From JAEUMD01 sp050250815 (GTDB lineage Bacteria > Pseudomonadota > Alphaproteobacteria > Rhizobiales > Hyphomicrobiaceae), in the NCBI GenBank assembly GCA_050250815.1, contig JBFWNY010000002.1, positions 1 to 64,000 on the forward strand: a stretch of DNA of 64,000 nt, given 5' to 3'. Below the pieces are notes generated by a model, which saw only the letters and a program-made list of their open reading frames with translations, made no database searches and had not been told where the DNA came from. Positions 34,303 to 43,613 of this stretch are shown piece by piece. Every line of letters begins with the position of its first letter. The first letter of the stretch is position 1. The translations under genes were made by a program, and so were the position numbers.

Positions 34303-35688
34303 ATGCCCCTCAACGAAATTATGAGCATCGTTCTGCTCGTGGTGGTCTGCGCTGCCATGATGATGGGCTTTCCCGTCGCCTTCACGCTTGGTGGCGTCTC
34401 GGTTCTGTTTGCGCTCGTGGGCAATGCGATGGGTGTCTTCGACCTCATCTTTCTGCATGCCGTACCTGGGCGCATTTTCGGCGTGATGACGAACGAAGTG
34501 CTGGTCGCAGTGCCGCTGTTCGTCTTCATGGGCGTCATGCTCGAGCGTTCGCGCATAGCCGAAGATCTGCTGACGACGATGGGGCAGTGCTTCGGGTCGC
34601 TGCCGGGCGGACTAGGCATCTCGGTCACCATCGTGGGCATGTTGCTTGCGGCTTCGACGGGCATCGTGGGCGCCACCGTGGTGACCATGGGGCTGCTGAG
34701 CCTCCCCACCATGCTGAAGGCGGGCTACGATCCAAAACTCGCGTGCGGAACGATCTGCGCGTCGGGCACGCTGGGGCAGATCATTCCGCCATCGATTGCA
34801 CTCGTCATAATCGGGGATTCCCTGGGCGGCATCTATGCCGAGGCACAGCTCGCGAAAGGCAACTACATCGTCGAGCCCTTCAGCGTCATCGACCTGTTCG
34901 CGGGCGCATTGGTGCCCGGTCTTCTCCTCAGCGGGCTCTACATCATTTACCTGGGAGGATTCGCCGCCCTGCGGCCGGACCGCTGCCCCGCCTATTACGA
35001 AGAAGGCCTCAGCCTATCGTCCCTCTTTGCGCGCATCGCTCTGGCACTCGTGCCACCGCTGCTTCTGATCCTTGCCGTTCTGGGCTCCATTCTCACCGGG
35101 CTGGCGACACCCACGGAAGCCGCCTCGTTCGGCGGCGTGGGCGCGATGCTGCTGGCCCTGGTGCGAGGCCATCTGAAGCCGGCCGTGGTGTTCGACGTGG
35201 CACGCGCGACGACGCGCATCTCGGCGATGGTGTTCGCCATTCTCATCGGTGCCTCGATCTTCTCGCTCACCTTCCGGGGGCTGGGCGGAGATCACCTCGT
35301 GCAGGGCTTCCTGACGAGCCTGCCAGGCGGCTTTTTCACCGCCATGCTTCTCGTGATGCTGGTGATGTTCCTTCTAGGTTTCGTTCTCGATTTCATAGAG
35401 ATCGTCTTCATCGTCGTTCCGATTGTCGCTCCCGCACTGTTCCGGTTCGATGTCGATCCGGTTTGGCTGGGAGTGATGATGGGCGTCAACCTCCAGACGA
35501 GCTTTCTTACGCCGCCGTTCGGCTGGGCCCTGTTCTATATGCGCGGCGTTGCTCCTGCCACGATTCCGACGCCCGATATCTATCGCGGTGTGATGCCGTT
35601 CATCGTTCTGCAGGTGATGATGATCGCACTGCTCTGGACGTTCCCAGGTATCGCGACGTTCCTTCCGCGCTTGTTGCTGGGAGGCTGA
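34303..35688 (+). CDS. dctM: TRAP transporter large permease (DctM family)
   Basis: A 461-residue integral membrane protein with about 12 helices, starting at ATG 34303, directly after dctQ. Features of DctM include GFPVAFTLGGVSVLFAL, VPLFVFMGVMLERSRIAEDLL, GTICASGTLGQIIPPSI and VNLQTSFLTPPFGWALFYMRG. It is the sodium-coupled translocating subunit of a TRAP transporter for an organic acid. GC content and codon use match the surroundings. It is convergent with the LysR gene, 12 bp away. Confidence 0.94.
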   Translation: MPLNEIMSIVLLVVVCAAMMMGFPVAFTLGGVSVLFALVGNAMGVFDLIFLHAVPGRIFGVMTNEVLVAVPLFVFMGVMLERSRIAEDLLTTMGQCFGSLPGGLGISVTIVGMLLAASTGIVGATVVTMGLLSLPTMLKAGYDPKLACGTICASGTLGQIIPPSIALVIIGDSLGGIYAEAQLAKGNYIVEPFSVIDLFAGALVPGLLLSGLYIIYLGGFAALRPDRCPAYYEEGLSLSSLFARIALALVPPLLLILAVLGSILTGLATPTEAASFGGVGAMLLALVRGHLKPAVVFDVARATTRISAMVFAILIGASIFSLTFRGLGGDHLVQGFLTSLPGGFFTAMLLVMLVMFLLGFVLDFIEIVFIVVPIVAPALFRFDVDPVWLGVMMGVNLQTSFLTPPFGWALFYMRGVAPATIPTPDIYRGVMPFIVLQVMMIALLWTFPGIATFLPRLLLGG

Positions 35689-35700
35689 GCGCCTCGACGA

Positions 35701-36618
35701 TCACGCCTTGCGCTTCGGGCTCGCGGCCATGTCGGACCAGAGAAAGTCGCTGATCTCGGCGGCGAGTTTGGCAACCTTGGGCGCCGCCGCCTGCAGGCTC
35801 TCGATGGCGCTGGTCGCCGTGAACTCGACCAACGGGAAGGCCGGGTCGGTCCTGAGCACTTTCAATCGTCCAGCCTCGATATCGGCCTCGTAGCATCGCC
35901 GCGGCAACAAAGTGATGCCGAGGCCGGCGATCGCTAGAGCACGCGCCACGCCGAAGCTCTTGCAGGTATCGATACGGCGGCAATGGGCGTTGCCCGAGCG
36001 AAACCAGTCCTCGATCGACGTATGATGGTAGGATTCACGCGAAAGGGCGATGACGGGGAAGGCCTGCAACTCTCGCGGGCTCAGCACCTGGTCGCCGATG
36101 CCCAGCGATGGGCTGGCCATCCAGGTGAACTCGACGAAGCCTAAAGACAGCGGCGTCACCGAGTAGCCGGGCACCTTGCCTGGGATGAGAATGAGGTCCA
36201 GCGAGCCCTGGTTTAGCCGGTCGATCAGGTCGTGGGTGAGTGCTTCATCGAGCTCCACGGAAATGCGCGGGAAGCGCTGGTGAATCCGCTTCATCAAATT
36301 GGGCAGCCAGGTCACCGAGACCATTTCGGCCACTCCGATGCGCAGGACGCCAGGAGTAGCCTCCTCGGATGCGACGCGCTGCTGCATCTCCAGAGTAAGC
36401 CGGAGAATTTCCTCTGCGTAGTTCATGAGTTCGCGGCCTTTGGCAGTCGGGCGTGCCGATCGCTGGCTGCGATCGAACAGCTCGACGCCAAGATCCCTTT
36501 CGAACTCCATCATGCGCATCGACACGGTCGACTGCGTGGCGTTGAGGCGCTGGGCGGCGGAGCTGAAGCTGCCGAGTTTTGCTGCCCAATAGAAGGTCTC
36601 AAGCTGCTTGAGGTTCAT
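35701..36618 (-). CDS. LysR-family transcriptional regulator
   Basis: A 305-residue regulator. The N terminus MNLKQLETFYWAAKLGSFSSAAQRLNATQSTVSMRMMEFERDLGVELFDRS is the winged helix-turn-helix of the LysR family, followed by the linker helix and a two-lobe effector domain from about residue 90 (GVLRIGVAEMVSVTWLPNLM). Its ATG overlaps the stop of the AhpD-like gene by four bases, so both come from one transcript starting in the divergent region before dctP. It probably senses the TRAP substrate or a breakdown product and controls the flanking Rieske/TRAP genes. Confidence 0.92.
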   Translation of the reverse strand: MNLKQLETFYWAAKLGSFSSAAQRLNATQSTVSMRMMEFERDLGVELFDRSQRSARPTAKGRELMNYAEEILRLTLEMQQRVASEEATPGVLRIGVAEMVSVTWLPNLMKRIHQRFPRISVELDEALTHDLIDRLNQGSLDLILIPGKVPGYSVTPLSLGFVEFTWMASPSLGIGDQVLSPRELQAFPVIALSRESYHHTSIEDWFRSGNAHCRRIDTCKSFGVARALAIAGLGITLLPRRCYEADIEAGRLKVLRTDPAFPLVEFTATSAIESLQAAAPKVAKLAAEISDFLWSDMAASPKRKA

Positions 36619-37196
36619 TCTTGAGACATCTCCTTGCTATCGGGTGCGGGTCCGATCCATGGGGACCAGGAACTGTCTTCCAGTTCGACTTCCATGGCCT
36701 GGTTGAAGCGGTTGAACAGGCCGGTGAGACAGACGCGAACGGTAAGCTCGACGATGTCCGATTGCGTGAAGTGCGCTCGCAACTTGTCGAACACGTCCTC
36801 TGGAATGCCCCATGCGCGCTCGGCAACGAGGCGGGCGTAGTCGCGGACAAGCCTTTCGGGTTCGGTGAGCCCGGGCACGTCCGGTTCGAGAATCCGCTCG
36901 ACGGTGAGCTGTGGAAGTCCATGCCGAACAGCAGCGGTGCCGTGATGCGCAACGCAGTAGGCACATTGGTTGATGCGGCTGGTCGTCACGACGGCGACCT
37001 CGATGAGCCGCGGGGGAAGTCGCGAATTCCTGCCCAGGGCCGCCACGAGCCCGTAGAGATGGCCGAAAGCCGCCGGCGAATTCGCCAGCACACGGGCCTG
37101 ATTGGCGAAGTCGTTGTCCTGCCTGCTGAACGCATCCCATAGCCCGCGCAGATCTTCGGGCAATTCTTCCCTGTCCCGGCCCACTACCCGAACCAT
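36615..37196 (-). CDS. carboxymuconolactone decarboxylase / AhpD-like family protein
   Basis: A 193-residue protein taken from ATG 37196 (AGGGAT upstream); a start at 37259 would add 21 residues. It carries the AhpD signature E-x11-C-x2-C-x3-H: Glu66, Cys78, Cys81, His85 in CAYCVAHHG. This motif marks the redox or proton-relay site of AhpD-type peroxidases; family members with this motif often sit in aromatic or carboxylate degradation clusters with unknown exact activity. It is co-transcribed with the LysR gene and divergent from dctP. Confidence 0.87.
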   Translation of the reverse strand: MVRVVGRDREELPEDLRGLWDAFSRQDNDFANQARVLANSPAAFGHLYGLVAALGRNSRLPPRLIEVAVVTTSRINQCAYCVAHHGTAAVRHGLPQLTVERILEPDVPGLTEPERLVRDYARLVAERAWGIPEDVFDKLRAHFTQSDIVELTVRVCLTGLFNRFNQAMEVELEDSSWSPWIGPAPDSKEMSQE

Positions 37197-37436
37197 GTCA
37201 TCCCTATCCTGATCATTTGACCGACACCCCCCGTCGCCAGCGGACGAGACCGTATCCATCAGATTGGCTGAAGTTATTGGATCGGAAAATCACGTTTGTC
37301 GTGATGCCCGACCTGGCAGATAGTTTTTCTTAGTGGCTCAACGCACGAAGCCACGCAAGTGCCCGGCGGTTGCTTCCAGGCGACGAAGCCGAGAACGTGA
37401 AGACAAGTCTGAGAACCCGCTCGGGAGGAGCATGCC

Positions 37437-38543
37437 ATGCATCGCAGGACGTTCCTGAAGACGGCCACGGCGACCACCGTTGCCACGACCGCGGTCGCGG
37501 CCGCACTGCCAAAACCGGCCCTGTCGCAGAACCTGCGCAAATGGCGCATGGTAACGACGTGGCCGAAAAACCTTCCGGGCCTCGGCACCGGTGCTCAGTA
37601 TTTCGCGGATCAAGTGACGAAGTGCTCGGGGGGGCGCCTGACGATACAACTGTTTGCGTCCGGCGAGATCGTCCCAGCTTTTGAATCGATCGACGCCGTG
37701 AAGTCCGGCACCGTCGAACTCGGTCACGGCTGCCCGTACTATTGGAAAGGCAAGGCGCCGGCGGCGGAGTTTGTCTCCAACTTTCCCTTCGGTCTCACCG
37801 CCCAGGAATACAATGCCTGGTACCACTTCGGTGGCGGCGACAAACTCTGCGACGAACTCTATGCCGACGCCTTCGGATGCAAGTTCCTCGTTTGCGGCAA
37901 TACCGGTGTTCAGCATCCCGGCTGGAGCCGCAAGGAAGTCAACACGCTCGCGGATTTCCAGGGACTGAAGATCCGCATGCCGGGCCTGGGCGGCGAGGTG
38001 ATGAAGCGTGTCGGCGCGACCGTCGTCAATCTGCCGGGCAGCGAGGTTCCGACCGCTCTCGCCTCTGGCACCATCGACTGGGCGGAGTGGAACAACCCCT
38101 ACGGCGAAGCCTCGATGGGGTTCTGGCGACATGCCAAGTACTACTACACACCTGGCTGGCACGAGCCGGGCACCTGCCTCGAGCTATTCGTCAACAAGGC
38201 GCAATGGGAGGGGCTCGAACCGGACCTGAAGGCGATCGTCGAGCAGTGCGCGTTCTCCGCCAACGTCGTCATGCTGAGCGAGTTTCAGGCGCGCTCGGGA
38301 CCGGTGCTCGACCAGTTCGTCAAGAAGCACGGGGTTGAGATCAAGCGGCTGACCGACGAGCAGATCAAGAAGCTTGGAGCGGTATCGGCCGAGGTGCTGA
38401 GCGAGATCACCGGGCGCGATGCGATGGCCAAGAAGGTGTTCGAGAGCATGAACAAGTTCCGCGGCGAGCAGAAAGCCTACAGCGATGTCGCGGAAGGCGA
38501 TTTCCTGCACGCCCGAGGGCTCGATTTCTCTTGGCCGACCTGA
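37437..38543 (+). CDS. dctP: TRAP transporter substrate-binding protein, Tat-exported (TakP/DctP family)
   Basis: A 368-residue periplasmic binding protein. The start MHRRTFLKTATATT has the twin-arginine motif, then a hydrophobic stretch and cleavage region ending ALPKPALSQ, so it is exported folded. GGAGG precedes the ATG. Features such as LRKWRMVTTWPKNLPGLGTG, FPFGLTAQEYNAWYHFGGG and TIDWAEWNNPYGEAS resemble TakP-like proteins that bind 2-oxo or other small carboxylates. It presumably serves the DctQM permease encoded 3 kb upstream. A GC-rich hairpin follows at 38561-38592. Confidence 0.9.
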   Translation: MHRRTFLKTATATTVATTAVAAALPKPALSQNLRKWRMVTTWPKNLPGLGTGAQYFADQVTKCSGGRLTIQLFASGEIVPAFESIDAVKSGTVELGHGCPYYWKGKAPAAEFVSNFPFGLTAQEYNAWYHFGGGDKLCDELYADAFGCKFLVCGNTGVQHPGWSRKEVNTLADFQGLKIRMPGLGGEVMKRVGATVVNLPGSEVPTALASGTIDWAEWNNPYGEASMGFWRHAKYYYTPGWHEPGTCLELFVNKAQWEGLEPDLKAIVEQCAFSANVVMLSEFQARSGPVLDQFVKKHGVEIKRLTDEQIKKLGAVSAEVLSEITGRDAMAKKVFESMNKFRGEQKAYSDVAEGDFLHARGLDFSWPT

Positions 38544-38560
38544 CCGTAACTCTGGCCCGA

Positions 38561-38592
38561 TTGCCCGCGGCGCTTTGTGTCGCCGCGGGCAA
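38561..38592 (+). terminator. hairpin after dctP, partial terminator or mRNA stabiliser
   Basis: TTGCCCGCGGCG (38561-38572) and CGCCGCGGGCAA (38581-38592) form a perfect 12-bp stem with an 8-base loop, 18 bp after the dctP stop. Only TTC follows, so a full intrinsic terminator is not certain. As with tctC, a strong hairpin directly after a binding protein gene would set its mRNA apart from the downstream genes. Confidence 0.55.
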
Positions 38593-38711
38593 TTCGCAGC
38601 GAATCCATGCATCAATAAAAATGGAGTAAAAGCTGCATTTTTTATCGCTTGTGCCGATATAGAACCCCGAGCATGATCGTCGGCAATTCACGTGGCGGAG
38701 AATACGTAGCG

Positions 38712-39737
38712 ATGCTCGAAAGCGGGAACGAAGTGGCAGACGAGATGAGCCGGGATATCGCTTCAACCAGCGTCCCTGCTGCCAAGCCCAAGCTCCAGGT
38801 CCGGGTCGCGCGCATTACGCAAGAGGCGGAAGGCATTCGCGCCTTCGAGCTTGTCAGCCTGGTTGGCGATCTGCTGCCTCCCTTTACCGCCGGGGCGCAT
38901 ATCGAGGTCCATATCGAACCTGGGGTCATTCGCTCCTATTCGCTGTCGAGCGATCCGGCCGACCGCTCGCATTACGAGATAGCGGTGCTGCGCGAGGAGG
39001 GGGGGCGTGGTGGCTCGCGCTTCATGCACGACCGCGTGCGTGAAGGCGATGTCTTGACGATCTCCGAGCCCAAGAACCACTTCCCACTCGCGGGGCGGGA
39101 AGCGCGCGTCCATTTGCTGGTTGCGGGCGGAATCGGTGTTACGCCGATGATGGCCATGATCGCGGAGTTAGAACGCAAAGGCGCGCGCTGGCACATGCAC
39201 TATCTGACGCGCAATTCCGGGCGGACGGCTTTTCGCCTCCGATTGGCGCCGCTCATCGCAGCGGGCAAGGTGACCCTCCACCACGACAACGGCGATCCGC
39301 AAAGCGGTCCTGGCGTTGCGAGCCTCCTATCCGATTTCGAGATCGGCACGCATCTCTACTACTGCGGCCCGCCAGGCTTCATGACCGCCTGTTCGAACGC
39401 GCTTGAAGCGTGGCCGCCGCACGCCATTCACCGCGAATACTTCGCCGCACCCGTCGGCGTCGACCACGGCGAGAACACGGCTTTCGAGATCAAGCTCAAG
39501 AGCACGGGCCAGACCTTGAGCGTTCCTGCGGAGAAATCGATCGTGGAGGTTCTGGCGGAGGCAGGAGTGATCGTGGAGACCGACTGCAAGGACGGCTACT
39601 GCGGCACATGCATCACGCGCTACGTTTCTGGACAGCCAGAGCATCGGGACACGGTGCTCTCCGAGAAGGAACGCAAGAGCTACGTCATGGTCTGCTGCGC
39701 GCGCGCGCGGTCGGGTGTGCTGGAGCTTGATCTGTGA
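38712..39737 (+). CDS. Rieske oxygenase reductase (VanB-like, FMN/2Fe-2S)
   Basis: A 341-residue reductase in the order flavin domain, NAD domain, then plant-type ferredoxin, as in phthalate dioxygenase reductase and VanB. Seen: GVIRSYSLSSDP for flavin binding, LLVAGGIGVTPMMAMI for NAD, CGPPGFM, and near the C terminus CKDGYCGTCITRYVSG plus a last Cys in MVCCARA, four ligands for the 2Fe-2S cluster. ATG at 38712 is a choice among several (38673 and 38745 are also in frame). It passes electrons from NAD(P)H to the oxygenase encoded 55 bp downstream. Confidence 0.9.
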   Translation: MLESGNEVADEMSRDIASTSVPAAKPKLQVRVARITQEAEGIRAFELVSLVGDLLPPFTAGAHIEVHIEPGVIRSYSLSSDPADRSHYEIAVLREEGGRGGSRFMHDRVREGDVLTISEPKNHFPLAGREARVHLLVAGGIGVTPMMAMIAELERKGARWHMHYLTRNSGRTAFRLRLAPLIAAGKVTLHHDNGDPQSGPGVASLLSDFEIGTHLYYCGPPGFMTACSNALEAWPPHAIHREYFAAPVGVDHGENTAFEIKLKSTGQTLSVPAEKSIVEVLAEAGVIVETDCKDGYCGTCITRYVSGQPEHRDTVLSEKERKSYVMVCCARARSGVLELDL

Positions 39738-39792
39738 ATTGGAAGTTCAACAAGGTCGCAACAAGCATGAACCGAGAGAACGGAGCTGAGCA

Positions 39793-40917
39793 ATGACCGA
39801 GCAATTCTACGTCAAGGACTGCTGGTACGTCGCCGGTCTCGCCGCAGACTTTCCGCCCGAGACTCTGACCGGTCACGTCGTAGCCGGTAGGCCCATCGTC
39901 ATGTGGCGCACGAAGGACGGCGAGGTCGTCGCCTACGACGACCGCTGCTCGCACAAGCGCTTTCCGTTGTCCAAGGGGCGCTTGATGCCCGACGGCACGC
40001 TCGAGTGTGCCTATCATGGCATGCGCTACGATACGTCGGGCAAGTGCGTCATGATTCCTTCGCATCCCACCGGGCCGATCTCGCCGCAGGCGCAGGTTCG
40101 CGCCTTCCCGATCGTCGAACAGGATGGACTGGTTTGGATTTGGCCGGGCAATCCGGACAGGGCCGAGCTGCGCAAGCCTCCGCGCATGCCGGAGGTCGGC
40201 GACGACAGGTGGGAGACGATCTGCGTCGGGCCGATGAACGTCGATGCCAACTACCTGCTGCTCATCGAGAACCTCCTCGACATCACACACTTCTATCCGC
40301 TGCACGATGGCAATATCGGCGACATTGCAAACAGTCGTATTCCGATCGAGCTGGAGGAAGGTGAAAGCGACGGCAATGCGTACGTCATGACGATCCGCAA
40401 GACGTCGAACTACGATCAGCCGCCCTATCTGGTGGACTGGTTCCACTTCGATACCGTCGATCGCCACCACACGCATTGTCTGGTCAATCCGGGCCTGACG
40501 CGGGTCGTGATGCGCAATGCACCCCCCGGCCAGCTCCAGCAGCGTGCTGTCGAGAGGGAGTTCCCAGGCGAACTCGAGGTCGACGGCGACGAGCGTGGCT
40601 ATGTGCTGATCCACACCCATACGCCAATCGACGAGACGCACCACGTCTGGCGCATCTTGGTGAGTTGTCCGGCCCATCACATGTCGAAGGGGGATCCGTC
40701 GAAGTCGACCGCAAGGCGCGTCGCCGAAATGTTCCCGGAAGTGGCCGCGGAGGACCTGTGGGCAGTCGCAGAGCAGCAGAGGATGTTCACCTATCCTGAC
40801 GAGGGATATTCGGAAGTGTTCCTGAAGCCGGATCTCGCGCTGCGCCGCGCGCGGAAGATATTCCAGGATCTCGCTCGTGAGGAACGGACCACCGCGAAGG
40901 CGGAGGCGGCCGAATGA
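39793..40917 (+). CDS. Rieske non-heme iron oxygenase alpha subunit (VanA-like)
   Basis: A 374-residue oxygenase. The Rieske cluster ligands are Cys52, His54, Cys72 and His75 (RCSHKRFPLS and CAYHGMRYD). The mononuclear iron site is in IENLLDITHFYPLHDG, with His166 and His171. The C-terminal domain matches the vanillate demethylase/phthalate-type group. Together with the reductase it would activate O2 to hydroxylate or O- or N-demethylate an aromatic or related acid. The adjoining CoA-transferase and enoyl-CoA hydratase suggest the product is then handled as a CoA ester; the substrate is unknown. GGAG lies upstream. Confidence 0.92.
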   Translation: MTEQFYVKDCWYVAGLAADFPPETLTGHVVAGRPIVMWRTKDGEVVAYDDRCSHKRFPLSKGRLMPDGTLECAYHGMRYDTSGKCVMIPSHPTGPISPQAQVRAFPIVEQDGLVWIWPGNPDRAELRKPPRMPEVGDDRWETICVGPMNVDANYLLLIENLLDITHFYPLHDGNIGDIANSRIPIELEEGESDGNAYVMTIRKTSNYDQPPYLVDWFHFDTVDRHHTHCLVNPGLTRVVMRNAPPGQLQQRAVEREFPGELEVDGDERGYVLIHTHTPIDETHHVWRILVSCPAHHMSKGDPSKSTARRVAEMFPEVAAEDLWAVAEQQRMFTYPDEGYSEVFLKPDLALRRARKIFQDLAREERTTAKAEAAE

Positions 40918-42125
40918 CAGGCTCCGGCGAGCGCGGAGGGCCGCTCGCGGGTGTCCGCGTGCTCGAGTTCGGCCAGATCGCGGCGGGTCCGTTCACGGGC
41001 TCGCTGCTCGCCGATCTGGGGGCGGATGTCGTCAAGGTCGAAAACCCGACAGGCGGTGACGGCATGAGGAGCTGGCCGCCACTGTCCACGCCGGAGGGAG
41101 GTCGGCCGTTCAGCGAGAATTTCGCCTCGATCAACCGCAACAAGCGCTCGATCGCCGTCGATCTCAAGGACAAGATGGCAGTCGCTCGCTTGAAGCGGCT
41201 CGTCGCGGTCGCCGATGTGGTGGTCGAGAACTTTCGGGCTGGGGTCTTGCCGCGACTCGACTTGGGTTACGAGGAACTGGCGAAGGAGAACCCCCGCCTC
41301 GTCTACTGCTCTATCTCAGGCTACGGGCAGAGTGGGCCCTACGCTCAGAAGGGGGCGTTCGACGTCACCGTTCAGGCGATGAGCGGTCTGATGAGTGCCA
41401 CCGGAGAGGACGGACGCCCGCCGGTCAAATGCGGAGTTCCCGTCGGCGATTTCTGCGCGGGTCTTTATGCGGCTTATACAATTCTCGCCGCCCTGCTTCA
41501 GGCGCGCCAGACCGGGCGCGGCGCCTACATCGACTGTTCGATGCTGGGTTCGCTGATCGGAGTTGCTGCGCTGCAGACGAGCGAATTCTTCGGCACGGGC
41601 AAGGGTGGCGGACGGCTGGGTTCCGCGCATCCGCGCAACGCGCCGTATCAGGCGTTCCGCGCGAGCGACGACTACTTCGTCATCGCCGCGGGCAATGACG
41701 CGCTATGGCGTCAGGTGGCCGAAGCCGTAGGGCGGCCCGAACTCGCCGACGATCCACGTTTTCTGAGGCAGGCGGACCGCGCAAAGAACCAGAAGGAACT
41801 TGCTCGGATTCTGGAGGCAAGGTTTGCCGAACGCTCGGCGGCGCAATGGCTTGCGGAGATGGATGCGCGCGGAGTGCCGTGCTCGCCGATCAATGGCTAC
41901 GCGGATATCCTAGAGGACCCGCAAGTCGAGGCGATGGGGCTGGTCCGCAGCCTGACTTTGCCCAATGGCGTCGTAACCCGCACGACCGCCTATCCAGTGA
42001 CCATGTCGGGATACGCATTCGAAATCTCGCGCCCGCCGCCGCAACTGGGCGAGCACACGAGCGAGATCATCGACGAATGGCTCGCTCACGGCGCGATCGA
42101 AGCCGCAACCCGTGAGCGCGCATGA
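40914..42125 (+). CDS. CaiB/BaiF family CoA-transferase
   Basis: A 403-residue class III CoA-transferase whose ATG overlaps the oxygenase stop (ATGA). Signatures are GVRVLEFGQIAAGPFTGSLLADLGADVVKVENPTGGD, the catalytic-aspartate region KGAFDVTVQAMSGLMS, and IAVDLKDK. It moves CoA from a donor thioester, usually a carboxylate-CoA such as succinyl-CoA, to an acid. Translational coupling to the Rieske oxygenase argues that it activates the oxygenase substrate or product. Confidence 0.92.
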   Translation: MTGSGERGGPLAGVRVLEFGQIAAGPFTGSLLADLGADVVKVENPTGGDGMRSWPPLSTPEGGRPFSENFASINRNKRSIAVDLKDKMAVARLKRLVAVADVVVENFRAGVLPRLDLGYEELAKENPRLVYCSISGYGQSGPYAQKGAFDVTVQAMSGLMSATGEDGRPPVKCGVPVGDFCAGLYAAYTILAALLQARQTGRGAYIDCSMLGSLIGVAALQTSEFFGTGKGGGRLGSAHPRNAPYQAFRASDDYFVIAAGNDALWRQVAEAVGRPELADDPRFLRQADRAKNQKELARILEARFAERSAAQWLAEMDARGVPCSPINGYADILEDPQVEAMGLVRSLTLPNGVVTRTTAYPVTMSGYAFEISRPPPQLGEHTSEIIDEWLAHGAIEAATRERA

Positions 42126-42127
42126 GT

Positions 42128-42565
42128 CTAACGCGTCGAGAATGCGCAGTTGGAGCAACGGTCACTGAACAGGCTTTGCGCATCTCCGGCGCGTTCCGCT
42201 TCCGCTGCGGTGGCAGCAATTTGCGACCGCGCCGTCTCTATTGTTTTCACAAGTCGCTCGAGCACCCAATGGCGGTCGCTGACCGGGCAGGCGCGCAATG
42301 TGGCGACCGCTCCCCGCGACTCGGCGATCAAATTCGTCAGCAGGTCGTAGCCGCGCGAGATCTGGGGGTCGTCGCTCTTGCGCATCGCCGGGCACAGCTC
42401 GACGTCCTCCAGGAGCGCATCGAGCGCGTACGGCCCTGTCGAACGATCGGCGGCAAGCTTCGTCGTGATGGTGTGCAGTCGGTCGAGAAGCTCGCCCACG
42501 CAGCGGGGCGCCGCAGATGGAAGCTCGCGCGGTACAGAGGCGGGCTCGTCGGTCGTCGGTGTCAT
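42128..42565 (-). CDS. hypothetical protein, helical
   Basis: A 145-residue frame facing the CoA-transferase gene, whose stop is two bases away. The sequence is alpha-helical in character (CVGELLDRLHTITTKLAADRS, YDLLTNLIAESRGAVATLRAC) with a CSNCAF end. Codon third positions are rich in G and C as in true genes, and it does not overlap any other confident gene. I do not recognise it. It may be a small regulatory or structural protein, or a chance frame. Confidence 0.5.
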   Translation of the reverse strand: MTPTTDEPASVPRELPSAAPRCVGELLDRLHTITTKLAADRSTGPYALDALLEDVELCPAMRKSDDPQISRGYDLLTNLIAESRGAVATLRACPVSDRHWVLERLVKTIETARSQIAATAAEAERAGDAQSLFSDRCSNCAFSTR

Positions 42566-42668
42566 GGAGCAGCCTATCGACTTGTTTCTTCGCGCACCCT
42601 AGCAATGCGGCGGCGGATATCCATTGATTTTGGTCAACGCTACGGCGCACAAAGCATCAAAAAAACTG

Positions 42669-43421
42669 ATGAATAAGGATCAAGCCCTTCCAACCTCCCG
42701 CGTTCTCATTGAGCGAGTGGCGGTGACCACCGTTCTCACGCTCGCGCGGCCCGACAAGCTCAATGCGCTCGACGAACGCCTCGTCGACGAACTGATCGCC
42801 GCGTTCGACGAAGCAGCCCGCGACGGCACCCGCCTGTGCGTCATTCGGGGGCAGGGAAAGGGCTTCTCGGGCGGCTTCGATTTCAGTGACCTCGAACGTC
42901 AAACCGACGGCGATCTGGCGCTGCGCTTCCTGCGCGTCGAAACGATGCTTCAGCGGATCCACCATGCGCCGTTCGTCACCATGGCGCTCGTGCATGGCGC
43001 CTGCTTCGGCGCGGCTGCCGATGTCGTCGCAGCGTGCACGCATCGTGTTGCGTCCTCGGGCGCGACGTTTCGCATGCCCGGTCTCAGGTTCGGCATTGCG
43101 TTGGGAACGCGCAGGCTCGCGGAGCTGATCGGACGCGATGCGGCCTTCGACATGCTGCAGACGTCCAAGGTGATCGATGCCAATCGTGCTTTGGCCGACG
43201 GCCTGCTGACGCGCATCGAGGAGCAGGATGCGTGGCCTCAGTTGATCGACGAAGCTGCCAAGGCCGCGGCAGTGCTGCCGCCATCCAGCCTGCACAGGCT
43301 CCTCGATCTTACGCGACAAGACCAACGAGACGCCGACCTTGCAGCACTGGCCCGCTCGGTCACCGAGCCGGGGCTGAAATCACGGATCGCGGCGTATCTG
43401 GCGAGCCTGAAACGAAGCTGA
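42669..43421 (+). CDS. enoyl-CoA hydratase/isomerase family protein
   Basis: A 250-residue crotonase-fold protein. ATG at 42669 is preferred over a TTG at 42624. The first oxyanion-hole region is GKGFSGGFDFSDLE and the second ALVHGACFGAAADVVAACTHRVAS. The usual catalytic glutamates are not evident: at the positions after the second motif the sequence reads FRMPGLRFGIALGTRRL, so hydratase activity is doubtful and another reaction such as isomerisation, hydrolysis or decarboxylation is possible. It lies beyond the Rieske/CoA-transferase genes in the same direction and probably belongs to that pathway. Confidence 0.82.
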   Translation: MNKDQALPTSRVLIERVAVTTVLTLARPDKLNALDERLVDELIAAFDEAARDGTRLCVIRGQGKGFSGGFDFSDLERQTDGDLALRFLRVETMLQRIHHAPFVTMALVHGACFGAAADVVAACTHRVASSGATFRMPGLRFGIALGTRRLAELIGRDAAFDMLQTSKVIDANRALADGLLTRIEEQDAWPQLIDEAAKAAAVLPPSSLHRLLDLTRQDQRDADLAALARSVTEPGLKSRIAAYLASLKRS

Positions 43422-43613
43422 CGCGTGCAAGCTAGCTAGCCCGAGGCGCGAGAGGCTCAAAGGCAGACCGGATGTGGATACATCCGTCGATGCGCCGCTC
43501 GCCCCACACACTTGCGCATGCATCGTGGCGCCGCTGTCTTCGACGGCCGCTCTCGGCACTTGCGCAATGCACCGCGAAGCACTTATCCGTCGAGTTTCTG
43601 ACGCTCCGCCGCT

